64,000 bases of DNA from Rhizobium sp. BK376 (GCF_004341625.1 NZ_SLZG01000003.1:495045-559044), one strand, 5' to 3'. Shown: positions 27,360 to 35,966, numbered from the stretch's first letter. Notes: a model not told the origin generated them from the letters alone. Translations and numbers: made by a program.

Positions 27360-27725
27360 ATGGAAATAATTTCGAACGACTACCGCATCAAGTCCGTTCT
27401 CGGCCGGCTTGAAATGATCATCGACAACGAGAATACCCGTATCGGCCGTGATCCGGAATTCGACCTCAAGCTGTCGAATACGCACAAGAGCCGGTGCCTT
27501 TACGAGCTGTCGATGCTGTTCAGGGATACGGATCCGGCCGAACTTGCGCTCGTTCATATCGAGCAGCTTCATGGCCTGAAAAAAAAGCTGGTCCTCAACG
27601 CCCGGCGCGTAGAGGCGCATCTGGAGGCGGTTCGCGCCGTCACCGAGATCCTGAAGAATGCCATGCATGATGCCGAAACCGATGGCACCTATTCCCAGGA
27701 ACAATTCATCGTCCGTGAGGCCTGA
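27360..27725 (+). CDS. small helical protein, possible FlgN-like chaperone
   Basis: A 121-residue, mainly helical, charged protein with no signal or membrane segment. FlgN, the export chaperone of FlgK and FlgL, has this size and helical form, and no other FlgN is visible here. The place directly after flgJ fits, since many clusters pair them. By eye there is no decisive motif. The stop overlaps the next start by one base (TGATG). Confidence 0.45.
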   Translation: MEIISNDYRIKSVLGRLEMIIDNENTRIGRDPEFDLKLSNTHKSRCLYELSMLFRDTDPAELALVHIEQLHGLKKKLVLNARRVEAHLEAVRAVTEILKNAMHDAETDGTYSQEQFIVREA

Positions 27726-28264
27726 TGGTCAAGTTCATCATTACAGGTGTTTGGGCATGCGTGGTCGCGCTCGGAGCCGTCTATGGCTCCGTGTGGATGG
27801 CGACGAGGCCTGCGCCTGATCCGGCTGCTACCGAAAAGGCGCAGCAGGAATATGTGAAGGGCGAGTCGATCAACATTCCGGTGATCGCCAATGAGCAGGT
27901 GACCGGCTATTTTCTGACCACGATCTCCTTCATGATGGACAAGGACAAGGCGAAGGACCTCAAGGTCCCGCTCACTCAGCTGACCACGGACGAGCTCTTC
28001 TCGTTGCTGGTCGGCAACAAGATGGTCGACCTCTCGCACACTTCCAACTTCAACCTTGCTGCGTTTCGCGACGACATCAAGAAGAACATGAACGAGCGGC
28101 TTGGCGGCGACTATGTCGACAGCGTTCTGGTCGAACAGCTCGATTATCTCTCCAAGGACGAGGTTCGTGCCAACGATGCCGCTCCTGTCAAGAAGAACCT
28201 GAAGCCGGTAAAGATCGTCCCGGGCGATCCCGTGCCGGCCGACGCCAAGGCCCCTGCGCACTGA
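27725..28264 (+). CDS. single-pass membrane protein, FliL-like layout
   Basis: A 179-residue protein with an N-terminal membrane anchor (about residues 4-26), then a soluble domain, likely periplasmic, and a Lys/Pro-rich tail. The beta-hairpin-like stretch V-T-G-Y-F-L-T-T-I-S-F-M-M-D recalls FliL periplasmic strands, but the true fliL is at 784. It ends the flagellar series and has a hairpin downstream. Function is unknown. A basal-body or stator-associated role is the simplest guess from context. Confidence 0.6.
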   Translation: MVKFIITGVWACVVALGAVYGSVWMATRPAPDPAATEKAQQEYVKGESINIPVIANEQVTGYFLTTISFMMDKDKAKDLKVPLTQLTTDELFSLLVGNKMVDLSHTSNFNLAAFRDDIKKNMNERLGGDYVDSVLVEQLDYLSKDEVRANDAAPVKKNLKPVKIVPGDPVPADAKAPAH

Positions 28265-28306
28265 CGTCTGCCGAGCAGATTATTCGATCCATGGTTTTAT
28301 TCGGAG

Positions 28307-28337
28307 GAGGCCGCTTCGCTCGCGTTGCGGCCTCTTC
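28307..28337 (+). terminator. hairpin at end of flagellar cluster
   Basis: GAGGCCGC (28307-28314) pairs with GCGGCCTC (28327-28334), followed by TTC but no true T-run. It lies 42 bases after the last flagellar gene. Confidence 0.6.
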
Positions 28338-28737
28338 TGCGTTAACCGCTTGTTCGCTCCTGGGGCAAAGCAGGGTTAGAGAGCCGTAAACAGGCTCACC
28401 GGTGCGCAGACGAAAATGGGACGCTTCCCAAAGGCGAGGCGGCGTTCGGCGCGCCCATAGTTAACAATGTGTTGCGGGACCAATGCAATTTCTAGTGGTT
28501 TCCGTAAGGGAAGCTTGTGAGAGCTTTGTTATAAGCATCGCAAGCGATCGCTTTTTCCTTGTCCATGGCCGCTGCGACAGACCGCAGAGGCTTTCAGCCG
28601 GGCAGACGGGTCCCACCCGATCATAAGAAGAGTGACTGCCATAGGGGTTGGCCGGCCGCTGCTGCGTGCCGGCGCGTTGCGTGCGTAACGGGTTTGCCAG
28701 AGTAGGGCGCATGACGCGTCCATGGCAGGAGGTGTAA
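28338..28737 (+). other. non-coding gap before glycosyltransferase
   Basis: These 400 bases mark the border between the flagellar cluster and the polysaccharide genes. I see no convincing gene, and the reverse frames here run into the following gene. It probably contains the promoter of the 28738 gene, but I could not define one. An AGGAGG ribosome binding site ends the stretch. Confidence 0.45.
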
Positions 28738-29586
28738 GTGAACTTGATCGCGAACTTTGCCGTTCTTGCGTCACGTCGAATGATATTCGACTTGCCGGTT
28801 TGCGACCTCGGCTGGGATGATGCCCTGACATTCATAAACGAGCTGGCTTCCCTGCCGCTCGGGCAGACGGTCATTTCCTTCGTCAACGCGCATAATATGC
28901 TCGTCATGCTGCGCGATGAGCACTACCGCGATGTCTTGGTGCACAACCTCGTTCTCCCCGATGGCATCGGCGTGGACATTGCCTCGCGCGTCGCTCACGG
29001 CGCCTCCTTCCCGGCCAATCTGAACGGCACTGACTTCGTGCCGGCCCTCCTGACTTTCATGGAACAGCCGAAGCGTATAGGTCTCGTCGGCGGTCGCCGC
29101 GACATCGTCGAAAAGGCGGCAGAGAATTTTCGCAATCATGCGCCATGGCACGAATTCGTCGTGATATCCGACGGCTATTTCGACAAGGTCGACAGCAGCG
29201 CCGTTACATCGGAGATCGAACGGCAGAAGCTCGATGTCCTGATCGTCGGAATGGGGACGCCGTTGCAGGAAAAATGGGTGGCCGATCATATCCGACCGCA
29301 GCATGCACGCCTTGTCATGACCGTGGGCGCTCTGTTCGATTTCGTATCCGGGACGGTTCCGCGTGCGCCCCGCATGGTACGTGCGCTCAGGCTGGAGTGG
29401 ATCTTCCGCCTCCTGCAGGAGCCGTCCCGACTTTGGCGCCGCTATATCGTCGGCGTGCCGGTCTTCCTCTTCCAGGTCGTGTGGCATCGCTTCGGCCCAC
29501 GCTATTCGACACTGCGGCAGACGGTCGGTTCCGTACGCGCCGACGCCCAAAGGAGACTGCCGGCGCCCGAAAAGTTCGGTCGCTGA
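28738..29586 (+). CDS. WecG/TagA/CpsF family glycosyltransferase
   Basis: A 282-residue glycosyltransferase of the GT26 family, which adds a sugar to a lipid-linked intermediate in surface polysaccharide synthesis (ManNAcA or ManNAc in the studied cases). Motifs: N-A-H-N-M-L-V-M, L-P-D-G-I-G-V-D-I-A-S-R, N-G-T-D-F-V, G-M-G-T-P-L-Q-E-K-W, V-G-A-L-F-D-F-V-S-G and R-A-P-x-x-V-R with L-E-W-I-F-R-L-L-Q-E-P-S-R. The start is GTG with a perfect AGGAGG five bases upstream. The next gene is a chain-length-type protein, which supports a polysaccharide role. The sugar is unknown. Confidence 0.9.
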   Translation: MNLIANFAVLASRRMIFDLPVCDLGWDDALTFINELASLPLGQTVISFVNAHNMLVMLRDEHYRDVLVHNLVLPDGIGVDIASRVAHGASFPANLNGTDFVPALLTFMEQPKRIGLVGGRRDIVEKAAENFRNHAPWHEFVVISDGYFDKVDSSAVTSEIERQKLDVLIVGMGTPLQEKWVADHIRPQHARLVMTVGALFDFVSGTVPRAPRMVRALRLEWIFRLLQEPSRLWRRYIVGVPVFLFQVVWHRFGPRYSTLRQTVGSVRADAQRRLPAPEKFGR

Positions 29587-29690
29587 TGGCTGCCGGCAGG
29601 CCGTCCCGGCAGCTCGTCATTGCCGCCACGTTAACACTTTCTTTGCCATAGTAATTTAGAGTGGGTTAATCAATCGGACCTTGAGCGGCG

Positions 29691-31769
29691 ATGTTGCGTC
29701 GGCCAAGAAGTGCGCGAGATGGGCCCTCAATGTCGTTCAGCCATGCGAACAGGAACTCGCCTTTTCCTGAGATCGATGCCCAAAAGGCATCGCGCGGAGG
29801 CAGTGCGCCCTATCGCGAGGACGACCGCTATCCCGCTCCCGCCAATATCCAGGGACCCAGCGATGCCGAGCTGATCGACATCCTGCAGCGCGCTCTCCGC
29901 GGCGACCCCTATCCCGTTTCCGGACGCAAGACTGTTTCCGAGCCAGTCGCCGAACCTCCATTGACAGACCGCATCCGCGGCATATTGCGTAGCGATCCGC
30001 CGATGACGAGAAACACGGCGCGAGCCGTTGTTTCGGCAGCATTGCCAACTCCTGCAGCATTGCCGCCCCAGCCTCAAATCTTGCCGAAGCAGGAGATTGC
30101 CGAGGAACGCATCGCACCGCCGGCGCCTCAGCCCGTGGCCAAGGTCGCACCGCGGGAAGCGAAAATCGGCCCAGCACCCGAAATCGTGAAAATCAACCAA
30201 GCAGCGAAGCCTACCCGTCGGGGCTGGAGCTTTGGCCTATCGTCCATCGCCTTCGTTGCCGCCGTCGCGATTTCAGGCGCAGTTCTGCCGGCATTCCTGG
30301 CAGGGCCGCCACAATATGTTGCGACCGCTCGTCTCCAGCTTCAGTCGGGAGCAGCGTCGCAACCCGGCTTTATGGATATTCTTACCAAGCGGATCGCCTC
30401 CCCACACCTCCTGTCCCAGGTGGTGGCGAAGCTCAAGCTTGACCGTGACCCGGAATTCACCGGCGGGACGGCAGGGCCGATCGGCGTCGCCGTCGATCTC
30501 CTGTCCAGCAGCGGCGCCGCGTCGGACGCGCTGTCCCGCGCCCAGGCTACCTTACGAAGCGCGATCGAGGTGACCCCGAACCGTCCGGCAGGACTGTTGT
30601 ATCTTTCCGTCACGGCGCCCAGCGCAGAGAAATCGGCGCGGATCGCCAATATGCTGGCCGATGCGACAGTCTATGACGCCGTCATCTCGCAGGGAATGCA
30701 AACGCCGGGACAGGCATCCGCCATCGATGCGAACCGCAAGGCCTATGACCAGGCATCGGCAGCGCTTACCGCCTTCAACACGCAAACTGGCCAGGACAAG
30801 ATAAAGGCTGCGATTGACCTGCAGCAGGACAAGAGTGAGCTCGATAAGCAGGCTGCTGATGCCGATAAGGCCGTCGACGCCGCCCGCATCCGACTCACCG
30901 CGGCAAAGACCGCGAAGCTGTCGGATGTTCTCGACGGCTCCCTTTCGCCGGACCTGCGCTCCTCGCCGGCGCTCGAGGATATGCGCGACCGTTATGCCGC
31001 AGCGAAGACGACGCTCTCGCAGCTCTCGGCCGAGCTTGGCCCGCGCCACCCGCGCCTGCTCGCCCAGCAGGCAACGGTCGACGAGCTGCGCACTAACATA
31101 CAAACGGAACTTCAGCGCCTCGTCGCTGCCGGCGATTCCGACCTGAAGGCAGCGCTTGCCGACCAGAAGGCGACTGCGGATCGCGCAACCGCAATGAAGA
31201 GCAAGGATATCGGGGTCGACATGGCGCGCTTCGGGCAGTTGCAGGATGCAGTCGAGGCGGCCCGCGAACGCTACGAAAACAGCCTTCAGGGCGGCGCTGA
31301 GACAAAGCCGTCGGCAGCGCCCGTGCCGCTATCCGTGGCCAGCCCTGCCGTCGCTCCGAACGCGCCGATCGAAGACAATCTCACGGCCGCTGAGACCGTC
31401 GGCTTCCTGATGGGCCTTGGTATTGCCCTTTGCCTCGTATTCCTTCGCAAGTGGATCGTCGATGCCCTGCTCGATGGAGTGGAAGGCGAGGCGGCCATCG
31501 CGGCTGAGCATTCCCTCCACCGCAGCGAGCCGGTCATGGAGCCGCGCCGCTCGTCGATCGCTCCGTCGCCGCAGAAATTCGACGCCGCCATTCCTGTTGC
31601 CAACGATCTGCCGAAGGCACCGCCCGCCGCTCCAACTGCCGCGCCGGTCCCGACCCCGATCCAGACCCCGGGAGTTACCGAGGATATCGCCGCACTCCAG
31701 GCTCGCATGGCATCCCTGCGAGCAAAGGTGGAAAGCTATGCCGCGAAGCGAAACGGCGCCCGCCGCTAG
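29691..31769 (+). CDS. Wzz/GumC-like polysaccharide co-polymerase, no kinase domain
   Basis: A 692-residue membrane protein with the polysaccharide co-polymerase plan: a membrane helix at about 183-203, a long periplasmic part with coiled coil (about 205-560, including a G-P-R-H-P motif), and a second helix at about 568-587. There is no Walker box after it, so it lacks the tyrosine-kinase half of Wzc-type proteins. Unusual are the 180-residue Pro/Ala-rich cytoplasmic head and a 100-residue tail that ends in a short coiled coil. An alternative ATG is at 29730; neither start has a strong ribosome binding site. Its TAG overlaps the stop of the convergent next gene. Confidence 0.78.
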   Translation: MLRRPRSARDGPSMSFSHANRNSPFPEIDAQKASRGGSAPYREDDRYPAPANIQGPSDAELIDILQRALRGDPYPVSGRKTVSEPVAEPPLTDRIRGILRSDPPMTRNTARAVVSAALPTPAALPPQPQILPKQEIAEERIAPPAPQPVAKVAPREAKIGPAPEIVKINQAAKPTRRGWSFGLSSIAFVAAVAISGAVLPAFLAGPPQYVATARLQLQSGAASQPGFMDILTKRIASPHLLSQVVAKLKLDRDPEFTGGTAGPIGVAVDLLSSSGAASDALSRAQATLRSAIEVTPNRPAGLLYLSVTAPSAEKSARIANMLADATVYDAVISQGMQTPGQASAIDANRKAYDQASAALTAFNTQTGQDKIKAAIDLQQDKSELDKQAADADKAVDAARIRLTAAKTAKLSDVLDGSLSPDLRSSPALEDMRDRYAAAKTTLSQLSAELGPRHPRLLAQQATVDELRTNIQTELQRLVAAGDSDLKAALADQKATADRATAMKSKDIGVDMARFGQLQDAVEAARERYENSLQGGAETKPSAAPVPLSVASPAVAPNAPIEDNLTAAETVGFLMGLGIALCLVFLRKWIVDALLDGVEGEAAIAAEHSLHRSEPVMEPRRSSIAPSPQKFDAAIPVANDLPKAPPAAPTAAPVPTPIQTPGVTEDIAALQARMASLRAKVESYAAKRNGARR

Positions 31770-33577
31770 GCTTCGTTCGACCGCCGCTCCAGCAGGCGCT
31801 CGAAAGCAGCCTTGATTCTCATGACGTGCGGCGTCTTGTAGTCGAACCCCTCATTGTGAAGGTGGATGAGCATCGAGGCATTCACCTCGAAGATCACGAT
31901 CCGTCCGTCGGAATCGACCGAACAATCTATGCCGAAATAATCGAGACCGATTTCGCGCCGGATCGCGTCAAGGGTCGCCATCGCCTCCGGTCCGAAGACA
32001 CGGCCCGGGTTGTCGAGAAAGGCCTGCTCTTCGTTGCGCATCCATTCCGCTTCGGCCATCCGCGTCGACGCGTGATGCACTTTCCAGACATCGCCGATCG
32101 CCAGATGATAGGGAAGGATCTCTTCGCCGACGAAGATCAGCCGGTATTTCCGGAAAAAGCCGTCCGGGGAACTGTAGTCGACGAAGTCGGTCAGATAGAG
32201 GGCACGGTCTCCCGCCTCTTCGGCAAAGCTAAGCAACGCGGCCGGATCGGAAACCAGTTCCATCTTCTCGCCGCCATGCGTCCCGGCATGGCGGACGATC
32301 AATGGAAAGCCCTGGATCTCACTTTCACTGAGCAGGTGCCGAAGATCGGCGCCATCCATGCGGACCGTCGTTGGCATGACCGCACCCGAAATCCCGGCAA
32401 GACGCTGCGAGATCGATTGGCGATCCGTTCCCGATATCAATCCGGGATGATTGATGACCGGCTTTTGAAGGGTGCTGATGAGGTCGGCAACAGAGGCGAT
32501 CACATCAAGTCCGAAATCAGTCTCCGAAACCAGATTGACGACGACGTGGGCCTTGTGACCCAAGACGCCTGGATCGTAGCGGTAATCCGGCAGCACGATC
32601 GCGACATCCGCATCGAAGCTGGCGCCCTTGATCAAATCCTCATAGGGCGTGTTGCCGGCCATGGGCGAGAAAAGCATGAGCGCGCGAAGTCTTGCGGGCT
32701 GGTGCGCTGCCGGGTAGCTGCGAACTGCTCCCATGCTGGCGAGGGAGCGAAAGCAGATGCGCGCTGCCTGCTCATTGCCGAGTTCGTACTCGAGGTTTCC
32801 GCAAAGGAGAAGCGCTTCCCGATTGGTCGGGTCGGCCCGCAGCGCGTTCTGGGCGCATGCCAGCGCCGGTTCCGTGAGCCCTGCCTTCTTCAGTGCCTGC
32901 GCCTTGTTGCAAAGGCAGTAAAAATCAGTCGGGGCAAGCGACAGCCCCCGGTCGTAGGCCGCGATAGCCTGCTGAAGATTATCATCCGTCTGCAGGGCAT
33001 CGCCGAGCAGCACCCAGGACGATACCTCACCCGGCGCCAGTCGGCAGCACCGCGCCGCCGAGGCAACGGCCTCCGCCAGGTTCCCGGCGGACATCAGCAG
33101 ACGGCTGCGTCTCGCCCATGCCAGGTTATAGTCGTCCTTCAGGGCGACTGCCCGGTCGAGACTGGAGAGGGCTTCGTCCGAGCGGCCGAGGTCCGCAAGT
33201 ACCACCCCATGGTGATACCAGTGCCCGGCATCTTCCGGCCTTAGCGCAATTGCCTTGTCGTAACATTCCAATGCTCGTCCCAGATCGCCGACGGTTTGGT
33301 ATGCCATGCCGAGGCCGGCAACCACTTGGGCATCCTCAGGTTTGATGGCGAGCGACGCGTCGAACCACGCAACCGCTTCCTGCGGTCTGTCCGCCTGCAG
33401 AAGCAGAAATGCCAGCATGTTGCAGGCAACAGGCGCGCGGCGAACGAGATGATCCGACGACAGGAGCAGGGCGATCGCTCCGTCATTGTCGCCCGCACCC
33501 ATCAGATTGCTGACCTGCGTCAGGACGGACAGAAGCGCCGAAGCATCAAACGAGGAAGCGGCTGGCGACTGGTTCAT
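31766..33577 (-). CDS. TPR protein with C-terminal ATP-grasp-like domain
   Basis: A 603-residue protein. Residues about 10-275 form roughly seven TPR units (repeats of the A-x-x-C-Y-D-K-A-I-A-L-R-P-E-D type). Residues about 300-600 match the ATP-grasp-like gene at 6940-8205: A-G-N-T-P, I-N-H-P-G-L-I-S, R-H-A-G-T-H-G-G, P-D-G-F-F-R-K-Y-R, W-K-V-H-H, G-L-D-Y-F-G-I-D-C and F-E-V-N-A-S-M. Here the metal site E564-V-N566 is intact. Such a protein could ligate an amino acid or amine onto a protein or metabolite, with TPRs choosing the partner. The start ATG at 33577 precedes the first TPR. Substrate unknown. Confidence 0.8.
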   Translation of the reverse strand: MNQSPAASSFDASALLSVLTQVSNLMGAGDNDGAIALLLSSDHLVRRAPVACNMLAFLLLQADRPQEAVAWFDASLAIKPEDAQVVAGLGMAYQTVGDLGRALECYDKAIALRPEDAGHWYHHGVVLADLGRSDEALSSLDRAVALKDDYNLAWARRSRLLMSAGNLAEAVASAARCCRLAPGEVSSWVLLGDALQTDDNLQQAIAAYDRGLSLAPTDFYCLCNKAQALKKAGLTEPALACAQNALRADPTNREALLLCGNLEYELGNEQAARICFRSLASMGAVRSYPAAHQPARLRALMLFSPMAGNTPYEDLIKGASFDADVAIVLPDYRYDPGVLGHKAHVVVNLVSETDFGLDVIASVADLISTLQKPVINHPGLISGTDRQSISQRLAGISGAVMPTTVRMDGADLRHLLSESEIQGFPLIVRHAGTHGGEKMELVSDPAALLSFAEEAGDRALYLTDFVDYSSPDGFFRKYRLIFVGEEILPYHLAIGDVWKVHHASTRMAEAEWMRNEEQAFLDNPGRVFGPEAMATLDAIRREIGLDYFGIDCSVDSDGRIVIFEVNASMLIHLHNEGFDYKTPHVMRIKAAFERLLERRSNEA

Positions 33578-33703
33578 TCAAGGCGGCTTTCAAAAACGGA
33601 AGGACGGCAGCTGAACGCTGTAACTCTCGTATTTTAGAGGTTCAGCCTTGCCATAGGCTGACCTTCCCGTCGCGCGTTGGGGATCGCGGACAACGAACGC
33701 GTT

Positions 33704-34000
33704 TCAGGATTGAAGCGGACCGCTTCGATAATTGGTGATCAATCGCAGCCAGGGCGCTGAGTGAAAGACGCTCATCAGCAGGTACATCGGCACCATGCCG
33801 CCTAGCAGCGAGCCAGCTTGCGCCGTCGAGCACATCATAGCCATCTGGTCGCCGCCGAGGGCAACCGTCATCAGCGCCATGATCGCAAAGGTCGGCGCGG
33901 CCGCGAGGCATAGCAAGTCGATTGCGCCTAAGGCGGCGGCGTTGCCGCCATTCTCGCTGCCAGCGCCGCGGGCGCCGTCGTCAATATGAATATTGCTCAT
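33704..34000 (-). CDS. small membrane protein of unknown function
   Basis: A 98-residue protein with a polar Gly/Ala/Asn-rich head (residues 1-25), a hydrophobic helix I-D-L-L-C-L-A-A-A-P-T-F-A-I-M-A-L (about 27-48), a second one near 62-80, and a short polar tail. A perfect AGGAGG lies five bases before the ATG at 34000, so this start is firm; the longer frame to 34174 runs into the DUF899 gene. It sits between the DUF899 gene (80 bases) and the TPR/ATP-grasp gene (126 bases) on the same strand. I do not recognise the family. Confidence 0.7.
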   Translation of the reverse strand: MSNIHIDDGARGAGSENGGNAAALGAIDLLCLAAAPTFAIMALMTVALGGDQMAMMCSTAQAGSLLGGMVPMYLLMSVFHSAPWLRLITNYRSGPLQS

Positions 34001-34080
34001 GTTTTCCTCCTCCGCCGAGATGCGGCTACGCGGCACAGGACCGGGAGTTGAAATCCCGGTCCTGCCTTTGCGCGTCTCAC

Positions 34081-34872
34081 TCAGCCCAGCTTGTATTCGT
34101 CGTGGCGGCGCCACCACATGCCTGTCTCGTTTCGGCCTCTCGGGGTGCGGTCGAGCCACTGGTACATGCCCCACAGCCCATCGAGCCCGCGGGAATAGGC
34201 GGAATAGGTATGGTAGACGACGCCGTCTTCAATCGCGAAAGCGCTCAGGCCCGGCCTTTCCCGTGCGTAAGTCGCCGTGTCGGTTCCGGACATTGCAGCA
34301 CCAGAGGCCGCTCCGTCAGGTGTCTTGCGCGAGGGGACTGCGACAGAACCTTCGTCCTCGCGTGGCTGCCACGCCGCTTCGCGCCGGTAATTGTAGTCGA
34401 TGCCTCCGCCGCGCTGTTGCTCCTCGCTGAACCAGACATTGAAATCGGCGTTGAAGTCGCCGCCATAGGACGAGGCCCAGGGAAAGGTCCATCCCATCCG
34501 CTCCTGATACGCTTTGAGCTTCGCAAGGGGAGCGCGCGACACGGCGGAAAACATCACGTCGTGGTTCTGCAAGTGGACGGCGATGCCGTTGAACCCGTCG
34601 GCGATCGACGAACAGGACGGGCAGCCCGCGCTATAGTCCGGCCCGAACATGAAGTGGTAGACGAGAAGCTGGGAGCGTCCCTTGAAGAGATCGACCAGAG
34701 AAACGGTTCCCTTGTCGGTTTCGAACCGATATTCCTTGTCGATCCGAACCCAGGGCATCTTCTGACGCCATTGCGCCAGTTCGTCGCTGCGCCGCGTCAG
34801 TTCCTTCTCCTCCTGGAGCAGCCCGAGCCGCGCCTTCAACCATTCATCGCGTGAAACAACTTGATTAAGCAT
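34081..34872 (-). CDS. DUF899 thioredoxin-like protein
   Basis: A 263-residue DUF899 protein, a thioredoxin-fold family of unknown function. Typical features: R-x-E-W-L-x-A-R at the start, L-F-x-G-R-S-Q-L-L-V-Y-H-F-M-F-G-P, G-C-P-S-C-S-S-I-A-D-G, F-P-W-A-S-S, F-N-x-D-F-N and W-M/W-R-R-H-D-E-Y near the end. The Cys pair C-P-S-C sits where a thioredoxin active site would be. AGGAGG precedes the ATG by six bases. It may be expressed with the small membrane protein downstream. Confidence 0.88.
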   Translation of the reverse strand: MLNQVVSRDEWLKARLGLLQEEKELTRRSDELAQWRQKMPWVRIDKEYRFETDKGTVSLVDLFKGRSQLLVYHFMFGPDYSAGCPSCSSIADGFNGIAVHLQNHDVMFSAVSRAPLAKLKAYQERMGWTFPWASSYGGDFNADFNVWFSEEQQRGGGIDYNYRREAAWQPREDEGSVAVPSRKTPDGAASGAAMSGTDTATYARERPGLSAFAIEDGVVYHTYSAYSRGLDGLWGMYQWLDRTPRGRNETGMWWRRHDEYKLG

Positions 34873-35019
34873 AGCGAACCTCCTGTTGGTGTATGCCTGT
34901 TGCGTTGACGATCAATTCCGGTCGAACTGCCTTTCAGCGGGTCGACCTCGCCCTCCCGCCGGCGCAGCGCGCCGTCGGCATGGGTTTCGATTTCTGTCGT
35001 TCAGTTCGTCTGCCTGCCG

Positions 35020-35553
35020 TCAGGCCGGCAGCATCCGGTCATAGTCCGCCCTGAGGCGGCTCCAGCCGTCCCAGTAAGGCTCGGGCTCCGTGGCCGTGAC
35101 GCGGGCGACCAGAATGTCGAGGTGCATGTGCCAGCCGGCGCCGACCATCAGCGTGATAGCCCGGTCGGGCAGGCGGCGATGGATGACGGTGAGCAAGACT
35201 CCGGCGTCCTTCTCTTCCAGTTCGAAGGAAACCTCGCCGCCGTTTCCCCAGGTGAAGGTGAGCTTGTGGGGCGGTTCGAGCTCGACAATATGACTCTCCA
35301 TTCGATGCTCGTCGGAGAAGCCGGACGGCCGATGACCGGGCGGGTTAGTAAGTTCATTGTTTCGCCAGACCAGCTCGAAAGGCGCACCAACCTTCATCTC
35401 CATCTGGCCCGCGGCCAGCCACTGGCGGCGCAGATCTCCATCGGTGAGATACGCCCATATGCGCTCGATCGGGCCGGGCAGAAGGCGCTGGATCTTCATC
35501 GTCGCCGGCTCGGTCAGCATGCCATAGGCGCTCGGGCTCGCAATGTCGGTCAT
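35020..35553 (-). CDS. SRPBCC/AHSA1-domain protein
   Basis: A 177-residue START/AHSA1 family protein: M-K-I-Q-R-L-L-P-G-P-I-E-R-I-W-A-Y-L-T-D, then W-L-A-A-G-x-M-x-M-K-V-G, and E-L-E-P-P-H-K-L-T-F-T-W. These proteins have a hydrophobic cavity and often come as a pair with an ArsR repressor, as here, where the start overlaps the ArsR stop by four bases. Ligand unknown. Confidence 0.88.
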   Translation of the reverse strand: MTDIASPSAYGMLTEPATMKIQRLLPGPIERIWAYLTDGDLRRQWLAAGQMEMKVGAPFELVWRNNELTNPPGHRPSGFSDEHRMESHIVELEPPHKLTFTWGNGGEVSFELEEKDAGVLLTVIHRRLPDRAITLMVGAGWHMHLDILVARVTATEPEPYWDGWSRLRADYDRMLPA

Positions 35554-35894
35554 TGGTCATCTCCTCTTTTGGGGTTGGGGGATTGGCGTGCGTCCTCCTC
35601 GCGCAGCAGTCGTTCGAGCACATCCAGACGGCCGGTCCAGAAGCGTTCGTAGAAGCCCAGCCACTGATGTGCGCTGGCCAGCGGTCCAGGCTCGAGGCGG
35701 CACAGATGGGTTCTGCCTCGTATTTCGCGACGGATCAGCCCGGCGCCTTCCAGCACCTTGATGTGCTTCGAGGCCGCCGCAAGCGAGATTGCGAAGGGTT
35801 CGGCAAGCTGGCCGACCGTTCGCTCGCCATCGGCGAGTTCATGAAGCATCTCCCGGCGCGTGGCGTCGGAGAGGGCGTGAAAGATCGAATCCAT
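35550..35894 (-). CDS. ArsR-family transcriptional regulator
   Basis: A winged-helix repressor of 114 residues: M-D-S-I-F-H-A-L-S-D-A-T-R-R-E-M-L at the start and L-A-A-A-S-K-H-I-K-V-L-E-G-A-G-L-I as recognition helix. No metal-binding C-x-C is present, so it is of the SRPBCC-linked type that may sense an organic ligand or the partner protein. I choose the ATG at 35894 (GAGACG upstream, family-length product). ATG at 35918 lies inside an operator and has no ribosome binding site. Two matching palindromes just upstream suggest autoregulation. Confidence 0.88.
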   Translation of the reverse strand: MDSIFHALSDATRREMLHELADGERTVGQLAEPFAISLAAASKHIKVLEGAGLIRREIRGRTHLCRLEPGPLASAHQWLGFYERFWTGRLDVLERLLREEDARQSPNPKRGDDQ

Positions 35895-35910
35895 CTCAAT
35901 CGTCTCTAAT

Positions 35911-35966
35911 TCAACCATGTGGTTGAATATGGACCCGCGCGAATTAATAGTCAACCGATTAGTTGA
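35911..35966 (-). promoter_or_regulatory. two operator palindromes upstream of arsR
   Basis: TCAACCATGTGGTTGA (35911-35926) and TCAACCGATTAGTTGA (35951-35966) share the plan TCAAC-N6-GTTGA and lie 40 bases apart centre to centre, about four helical turns on one DNA face. The place right before the ArsR gene suggests its own binding sites. Confidence 0.7.

Noticed and set aside
28461..28907. reverse 148-residue frame at the border of flagellar and polysaccharide genes
   Set aside because: It overlaps the start of the glycosyltransferase, which has AGGAGG and clear motifs; the frame itself has none.
31826..33244. 472-residue forward open frame
   Set aside because: It lies antisense to the TPR/ATP-grasp gene, has no family motif and reads as the mirror of a high-GC coding sequence.
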